Source: Hofstenia miamia (Eukaryota > Xenacoelomorpha > Acoela). Taken from it: a DNA stretch of 64,000 bases. The translations under genes were made by a program, and so were the position numbers. The notes under the pieces are model-generated. The model searched no databases. It was not told the DNA's origin and saw only the letters and a list, made by a program, of their open reading frames with translations. Shown here one piece after another: positions 57,839 to 64,000 of the stretch (the first letter of the stretch is position 1; each line of letters opens with the position of its first letter). The stretch is from positions 1,190,711 through 1,254,710 of the forward strand of contig SCFE01000100.1 of the NCBI GenBank assembly GCA_004352715.1. Reading direction: 5' to 3'.

Positions 57839-58487
57839 ATCTAAAAAGGGTTAGCATATAGTGAATTATAAACAACATGTATTATTAGCAAATCAATTGA
57901 AGGGAAAGCTATAATGTATGAAAACCCCTATTTATAAACCTAATCTAAGAGCATGTCAGAATTCTCACCTCCTGGCTGCAATGCACTTGTGAATGGCTGG
58001 ATCATGCAGCTGCTCTGAAATACCTTTAGCCAGATTTGAGGACCACAGGAAAACTACTCCTGTGCTCAAATTTTTTAGCTTTCCATTAGCATACTTAAAT
58101 AAACCTGACAAAACAACAATGTACATCAAGTAGAATTTGTTCATCACATTTACATCTATTACTGCATATTTATATAAAGTTTTTGTAAACAATCAAACAA
58201 TTGGCAAGTACCTGTTTGTTGACATTGTTGACAATTTTCCTGCCTTTCTTTGTCTGCTGATATTTATGGAGTGTCAGCATTAATTAGCATACATGAGATT
58301 GTCTCTTTGATTTTTGTCAAACTATTTGCTGATATAATTAATATCAAAACCACACTATATAAAATTGTACAATTAGTCAAAAAGAATAATAACTGTGTGC
58401 TTACATTTGCTCAATTATTTATTATATTACTAGTCTTAGTTGTCCATATTTTCTCTTTATTTGACCACACAAATGGATTATGCCACA
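56508..58487 (-). repeat. 5' LTR (family 2) of the middle element with tandem duplication
   Basis: The LTR end TGTAGAATTGTGTC (plus-strand view) occurs at 56508 and again at 57297. The outer end GGATTATGCCACA is at 58487. The intact LTR is 57297-58487 (1191 bp); 56508 to about 57050 is a second partial copy. A minus-strand frame at 57965-58192 and a plus one at 58250-58519 are LTR sequence. Confidence 0.85.
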
Positions 58488-60054
58488 ATAATTTTTATCT
58501 GATATTTAAAGTTTACTAGAGGAATCTTTTGATGAACTGGTACAGTACAATGTAAATGTACCATCTAGAATTTTACCAAAACCTACAACTAGAAATCTTA
58601 ATCCTAATTATGTTTCCCAAGATTGGGAATTAGATATTTAACATTTGAATAGGTATGAAATGACAATGCACACTAATGAAGGCAAGTAAGACCACCTTGT
58701 CTTTTTCAAGCCCTGTGTTAAACACAAAAAATCATACCAGTCCTTTATATCCTCAGATGCAGGGTCTGGGAGCACTGAATTGGACGCTTCTCAGTTTTAC
58801 CAGAAGCTTCAAATGGTTTNNNNNNNNNNNNNNNNNNNNNTCTTTTGATGAACTGGTACAGTACAATGTAAATGTACCATCTAGAATTTACCAAAACCTA
58901 CAACTAGAAATCTTAATCCTAATTATGTTTCCCAAGATTGGGAATTAGATATTTAACATTTGTATAGGTATGAAATGACAATGCACACTAATGAAGGCAA
59001 GTAAGACCACCTTGTCTTTTTCAAGCCCTGTGTTAAACACAAAAAATCATACCAGTCCTTTATATCCTCAGATGCAGGGTCTGGGAGCACTGAATTGGAC
59101 GCTTCTCAGTTTTACCAGAAGCTTCAAATGGTTTTTGTATCTACTGAGACTGTGAGGCCTGCACTGCACCATGAGTTTCAAATGGTTCATGAAGCAGGAG
59201 GGACAAGTATTTAGTCAACCTTGTTTGCACCTGTTAATCATCAGCTTCAAATTGTTGATGATGCTTGGGGAGAGGGTTTCCTTTCACCAGCACCTGCAAA
59301 GGTGGGTGTTAAACATAAAATTCTGAATTCCTCACCTCTTAGAGATGTTTTGGAGTCTTATATTAATTGACCTTGACCAGACTCAGGCTTGTCTGCATCA
59401 TTTACATACTCTCACACTCTAAAAAACACTTGTAGATTGGAAAAATTTACTTGTATTGAATTACTTTATCCATTCTTTAAACCTACAAAGAAAGATCTTT
59501 ACATAGTGGATAGGAATGCTTCAGCAGAAACTAAAGAATGCATACAAACTTTACTATTTTATAAAAACTCTGTTCCTTCTGCTAATATTCTACTTTTCAC
59601 AATGGACTCTTATAAACAAGCTCATTGTAACACACTCTTGTTCTATGAACACTCTGTGATTGAAAACTTTGAATGCTGCTATTTAAATGCGAAAGTTCAC
59701 CCCTCCTTTGATGAAAGCTTCAACATCAAAAACTTGCATCTATTATATCTTAACTTACACAAACTGAAAAAGATTGAATCATTAAACATTGATTACAATT
59801 CACTGAACATTATTTATTTCATTTGAGCAAAGGATATTTTTCTACAAAACCTTCACAAAACTCTTGAAAAAGTCAGTACTGCCACCACTACAAACAATGT
59901 CACAATAACATTCATTTATATAGAATGCAAAGAAATACTTACCATAGAATTGGTACAAGTAGATTTATAGACATATTCCAGTAACACTGTAACAATTTCC
60001 TTTATTAATCCAACTCTAAAACTCCAAATAATCCAGCTTTTCATTCTTAGCAAG
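58488..60054 (+). pseudogene. Outer element ORF3, first part, broken
   Basis: Resumes the outer element after the insertion. 58525-59370 encodes ESFDELVQYNVNVPS and a S/T/P-rich stretch (SPAPAKVGVKHKILNSSPLR). 59389-59826 (145 codons) has ELLYPFFKPTKKDLYIVDRN, KVHPSFDESFNIKNLHLLYL and LNIIYFI, aligned in order with HPYF, VHITFDDQFKLKDVQK and TIYFI of the middle copy. Then FLQNLHKTLEKVSTATTTNN. 58525-58819 is repeated at 58841-59135 across a 21-N run. An LTR-like segment replaces the middle of the ORF from about 60055. Confidence 0.75.
58525..59135. repeat. 295-bp duplication joined by 21 N
   Basis: 58525-58819 and 58841-59135 are nearly identical (one base fewer near 58887). An assembly duplicate inside ORF3. 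Confidence 0.92.
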
Positions 60055-61178
60055 GTAAGATATTACTAACAACTTGTTTAGATTAAAAATGGTAAGATGT
60101 TATCAGGGTCAAAACCTGATGCCAAGCACTTCAACTCAAGGAGGAAACTGGAATGGTAAAGGATCACCAGTTACCATTTGTGACTCACAAACAAAGCTCA
60201 TGGGGAGGAAATGTTCTCAGTGATTGTGGGTTGTGATTCCTTAGCAATTTAGTGTATTGATTGTTCTTGTTATAGCTAATATTAGCAATAAATGAAAGTT
60301 CACAACTAGGGTGCATTAGCTTATTTTAGATCCTACATATAGATAGCCCTACATGTATAGATAAATAACTAAACCCTGAGTACATGTGAACAATTAATAC
60401 AGTCTGCAGAAACTGGAAGTTTCTGAGTCCTGATCAAAGGTCACATATAACACTATCTAAAATAGTAAGTACAATAAACAACATGTAATACAATTCAGGG
60501 CTCATAGGTACCTTGTATGTGTAATAAAGTTTATTATAATACCTTAGCAATTTGGATCTAAAAAGGGTTAGCATAACAGTAGCTGTCCAGCTATTTGGTG
60601 ACATATTTTATTATAGTAAAACAGGTCAATTGGAAAGCTACAATGAATAAAAAACCCTACATGTAAACCTAACCTAAGAGTATACAGAGAAGTCCTGGCT
60701 ACCAGCAACACCACATTTTGAATTGCTGAGTGCACATCTGCTCCAAGAACCTCTTTAGTCGAATCTGGGGACCACTGACAGACTACTTGTACACTCACAT
60801 GTTTAGCTTTCCTTTGTCATATATAATCAAACCCAATAATACAATAAAGGAAATCAAATGAAATAAACTCATCACCAAGTAAATCCATTGCACACTATTT
60901 ATCATCACCTTTCACAAACACTTAAACATTCAGCATGTACCTGTACATTGATTCCCTTTTGTTTACAATTCTTTCATCTGCTTTGATTACTCAAGGTCAT
61001 TACTAATTAGCTGTAGCAATTTTCATCTTTTAATTTTTCCAAACCATTTGCTGATAATCATACTTTCAAAACTGCGCAAATTGTTTTACAAAATTTAAAT
61101 GATAATAATTGTGTTTGTACAAAAGTATAATTAAATCCCAATTTACTAATACTCTTAGTTACTTCTGCAATCATGCCA
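60055..61178 (-). repeat. Diverged family 2-like LTR inserted in the outer ORF3
   Basis: Patches match the family 2 LTR in order: ATGTTCTCAGTGAT (about 60208), TTAGTGTATTGATTG, AAAACCCTACATGTAAACCT (60651-60670), AGCTTTCC, AACATTCAGCATGTACCTGT (60925-60944), and the end CAATCATGCCA (61168-61178) like GGATTATGCCACA. The left edge is approximate. Related to 42512-43523. The 76-codon minus frame at 60568-60798 is LTR sequence. Confidence 0.65.
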
Positions 61179-62020
61179 GCATGGAAGGGTGCTAAAACAA
61201 TCAATGATGGAGTCAAACATTTAGATAATGATCACTATCACTACACCATCATCACATTATCAAGTTACATGATGACGGAAAAATACAAATTTGCAGTAGA
61301 AAAAATTAAACAACACAATAACAACAAAAGACTATATGTTGATTTGTCCCACACTTTATCCCAGCTACTATGTAATGGAAAACCAATTCATAAACAACTC
61401 ACTATCATCAAACAAGTCATAACAAAAATGACATCCCCAACGATTGCGTTATTTTCAGGAGGAATGGATATAGTTTGGGCTAATTTAACAAAAGAAAACT
61501 TAAAGTTCTATGATGTTGCTTACCAAGCTGAAATAAAAGTCATGCTAAGATCTGCTAATACCAATATTGACGAAATAACAGAAAATGATCACAAAACGCA
61601 TTTCTATGTTTTTCAAAGAAATCAAAGAAACACGCAACTTGTGGACAAATTTTCAAGAATTGTTTCCCATGTGTGATATTGATACAACCTTAGCCCATAA
61701 CTCCAATTTCAATGCTAAACTCACTCTAATGATAGCTGTATAATGACTACAACTATACTGAAAATTCCCTTCTGTTATTAATGATAAACTCAATTACTTC
61801 AGAAACTCTCAAATTATATCTCACAGATTGAAACATCACAAAAACATTGTTTTTAAAAACCGTCAAACCACTGAACTGGAAACTTTGTGCTCATTTTTAC
61901 GTGATCAGCCAACATTATCAAACATGATTTTGCAGCAACCAATATTATTGCTGAAACACAAAAATTTATTGAAAAACCCAACAATACACATCATGGATTC
62001 TAGTCCGAGCTGGGTGGGCG
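61179..62020 (+). pseudogene. Outer element ORF3, C-terminal part, broken
   Basis: The frame 61173-61676 includes KRLYVDLSHTLSQLLCNGKP, IALFSGGMDIVWANLTKENL and AYQAEIKVMLRSANTN, matching VYIEGTIMPDQLYTQGRP, IMLFSRVNDIIW and KRVEIVTMMQ of the inner copy. Then TLAHNSNFNAKLTLMIAV (about 61688-61742), matching DLAHMSSADAQMTLMIGI. The region ends in a G-rich tract TGGGTGGGCG at 62011-62020, just before the LTR. About 1 kb of central ORF3 is missing compared with the inner copy. Confidence 0.75.
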
Positions 62021-62067
62021 TGTAGTGCATTTGCATCATTTTTGTAAAATAACATTTATTGTTCATT
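62021..62067 (+). repeat. Start of the 3' LTR (family 3) of the outer element
   Basis: TGTAGTGCATTTGCATCATT and the next 27 bases match the 5' LTR start at 27849 with about six differences. The remainder is in the gap. Confidence 0.8.
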
Positions 62068-63067
62068 NNNNNNNNNNNNNNNNNNNNNNNNNNNNNNNNN
62101 NNNNNNNNNNNNNNNNNNNNNNNNNNNNNNNNNNNNNNNNNNNNNNNNNNNNNNNNNNNNNNNNNNNNNNNNNNNNNNNNNNNNNNNNNNNNNNNNNNNN
62201 NNNNNNNNNNNNNNNNNNNNNNNNNNNNNNNNNNNNNNNNNNNNNNNNNNNNNNNNNNNNNNNNNNNNNNNNNNNNNNNNNNNNNNNNNNNNNNNNNNNN
62301 NNNNNNNNNNNNNNNNNNNNNNNNNNNNNNNNNNNNNNNNNNNNNNNNNNNNNNNNNNNNNNNNNNNNNNNNNNNNNNNNNNNNNNNNNNNNNNNNNNNN
62401 NNNNNNNNNNNNNNNNNNNNNNNNNNNNNNNNNNNNNNNNNNNNNNNNNNNNNNNNNNNNNNNNNNNNNNNNNNNNNNNNNNNNNNNNNNNNNNNNNNNN
62501 NNNNNNNNNNNNNNNNNNNNNNNNNNNNNNNNNNNNNNNNNNNNNNNNNNNNNNNNNNNNNNNNNNNNNNNNNNNNNNNNNNNNNNNNNNNNNNNNNNNN
62601 NNNNNNNNNNNNNNNNNNNNNNNNNNNNNNNNNNNNNNNNNNNNNNNNNNNNNNNNNNNNNNNNNNNNNNNNNNNNNNNNNNNNNNNNNNNNNNNNNNNN
62701 NNNNNNNNNNNNNNNNNNNNNNNNNNNNNNNNNNNNNNNNNNNNNNNNNNNNNNNNNNNNNNNNNNNNNNNNNNNNNNNNNNNNNNNNNNNNNNNNNNNN
62801 NNNNNNNNNNNNNNNNNNNNNNNNNNNNNNNNNNNNNNNNNNNNNNNNNNNNNNNNNNNNNNNNNNNNNNNNNNNNNNNNNNNNNNNNNNNNNNNNNNNN
62901 NNNNNNNNNNNNNNNNNNNNNNNNNNNNNNNNNNNNNNNNNNNNNNNNNNNNNNNNNNNNNNNNNNNNNNNNNNNNNNNNNNNNNNNNNNNNNNNNNNNN
63001 NNNNNNNNNNNNNNNNNNNNNNNNNNNNNNNNNNNNNNNNNNNNNNNNNNNNNNNNNNNNNNNNNNN
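62068..63067. other. Assembly gap (exactly 1000 N)
   Basis: A round-number gap, probably of unknown size. The sequence after it repeats an earlier locus, so order and orientation here are doubtful. Confidence 0.95.
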
Positions 63068-64000
63068 ATTAAAAATAGTGTAATCAAATCAATTAGAATT
63101 ATTTAAGATTTATTTGTATTATGCAACTAAGAAACAATATGTGTCAAAAATGAGATATTTGTATCTGTTGATAAAAATACTTTTTGACTAAATGACGCTT
63201 TCATTATTTTCAGCCGCCATCTTGGCAGAAGTTTAAATTTTTTGAATTACTACAGGTACTTCTTTTGGAATTACTATAAATAGATTAAAAACTAGCATTT
63301 CTTTACTACATGTATTAAATTAATTAATTGTCTGCAAATGGTTGGATGACCAAAACCTAGGAAATATATTAATACTATTTTAGATCTAAATTGATTACCC
63401 ATAAATGACCAATAAAGTGACTGTACATGTACTAAATTATAAATGTAGGTTAGGAAGTTGTTTGAACAAGATATATTTAAATAAGCCAATATATTTTCAG
63501 TAATGGCTACATGTAATATTTAACAAACAACTAGTAACAAGTCAGGTTGCGAATAGATAGAACACTTTCACAAAATAGAGTTTAAGTCGAGTTGTGCCAT
63601 GCCTTGAGTATGCACTGAGCTAAAGTAGGGTACACATAAACTGTATTGATTGAGCTGAGAAGTGACACTCAACCAACAATGGAATGGTGAAACTGGATGT
63701 GGAGATCCACTTTGGGCAGATGCCCATTAAAAGATCATTACAGAGATTACCGCATGGCTCTGTCACCTAAATAGTGAATGGTTAATTCCAGGTTACATAA
63801 GTTAATGGAAGCAACAGATCAAGCAGTATGTAACAAGTAAATCCTTACCTGCAATAACCCAACTAACATTATACAGTAACAGTAGATAAACAGTGATAAT
63901 GTTTGGTAGAGGATATTACACCATTATCTTTTGGAGATCTTTCTTTTTTGGGGCTGCTTATGTTTTGTACCATTTCTTTGGCAATATTTTTCATCTTGAT
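63068..64000 (+). repeat. Second version of the inner 3' LTR and its junction with the middle RT
   Basis: Matches 52782 to about 54133, including the exact junction GGATATTACA|CCATTATC between LTR family 1 and the minus-strand RT. It differs by a 205-bp deletion (corresponding to 53009-53213) and scattered substitutions. A shared insertion junction means that this is the same insertion event, duplicated or present as the alternative haplotype. The minus-strand RT piece is 63903-64000. Confidence 0.88.

Larger units (their letters stand above)
34577..58487 (-). mobile_element. Middle Ty3/gypsy-type element (LTR family 2), itself interrupted
   Basis: Minus-strand element. The 5' LTR is on the right (56508-58487, with an internal tandem duplication), then primer-binding site, gag (56374 to about 54850), RT (54840-53842), the inner element and an LTR insertion, RNase H (42511-41846), integrase (41830-39175, interrupted by a solo LTR), GPY/F block, ORF3 (38893-35594), polypurine tract (CTGGAGGAGGAG, 35593-35582) and 3' LTR (35581-34577). 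LTRs begin TGTGGCATAATCC and end ATTCTACA. The flanking ATAA duplications match. The gag zinc knuckle and protease are missing. Confidence 0.85.
27849..62067 (+). mobile_element. Outer Ty3/gypsy-type element (LTR family 3), split by nested insertions
   Basis: The 5' LTR starts TGTAGTAAATTTGCATC at 27849 and the 3' LTR starts TGTAGTGCATTTGCATC at 62021; the next 30 bases also match before the gap. Between them, in order: primer-binding site (30112), gag, protease, RT, RNase H, integrase to about 34497, and the beginning of ORF3 to 34576. The coding sequence resumes at 58488 with the rest of ORF3 and ends at a G-rich tract (TGGGTGGGCG, 62011-62020). The 24-kb interruption at 34577-58487 is the middle element. 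The protein block that spans the break aligns continuously with the inner element at about 49000-49130, which is strong evidence that the halves belong together. The 3' LTR is mostly hidden by a gap. Confidence 0.85.

Overview
The window is a gap-containing piece of an AT-rich eukaryotic nuclear genome, most likely an invertebrate animal. The evidence is the mixture of heavily mutated transposable elements (Ty3/gypsy-type LTR retrotransposons, a CR1/jockey-type LINE, Tc1/mariner, pogo/Tigger and hAT-type DNA elements) and one plausible spliced host gene. I cannot name the species. I see no operons, rRNA, tRNA or CRISPR array. Nearly every retroelement frame carries stops and frameshifts, so these are dead copies.

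Layout. 1-2345: minus-strand LINE remnant (endonuclease and reverse transcriptase pieces), ending at a TA microsatellite. About 2.9-15.2 kb: a very old plus-strand Ty3/gypsy copy (element A: gag, protease, RT, RNase H, integrase, then a long extra ORF), inflated by assembly duplications. 15.27-16.39 kb: a pogo-like transposon with terminal inverted repeats and a TA target duplication. 17.37-17.71 kb: a short hAT-like element. 20.2-20.7 kb: a Tc1/mariner remnant. 23.4-24.3 kb: a two-exon gene for a small secreted protein with a PLAT/LH2-like domain, the only good host-gene candidate. 27.3-27.8 kb: a second Tc1/mariner remnant, cut by the next element.

27.85 kb to about 62.07 kb is one three-level nest. 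The outer element (plus, LTR family 3) starts with its 5' LTR at 27849, carries gag-pol to 34576, and resumes at 58488 with its extra ORF, reaching its 3' LTR at 62021. It is split by the middle element (minus, LTR family 2, 34577-58487) with matching ATAA flanks. The middle element is in turn split in its RT by the inner element (plus, LTR family 1, ending at 53841). Further single LTRs sit in the outer 5' LTR, in the middle integrase, beside the middle RNase H and in the outer extra ORF.

The most notable biology is the long extra reading frame (called ORF3 here) downstream of integrase in all four copies (A, outer, middle, inner). It has recognisable conserved blocks but no match I know to gag, pol or env. 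LTR family 1-3 elements share a similar primer-binding site (TGGTGAC...) and G-rich polypurine tracts, so they look like one lineage with three diverged LTR types.

The assembly itself is unreliable. Almost every short N run (1-21 N) joins two near-identical copies of the same sequence, one large gap is spanned by overlapping contigs, and 63068-64000 repeats the junction at 52.8-54.1 kb. These look like two haplotypes placed side by side.
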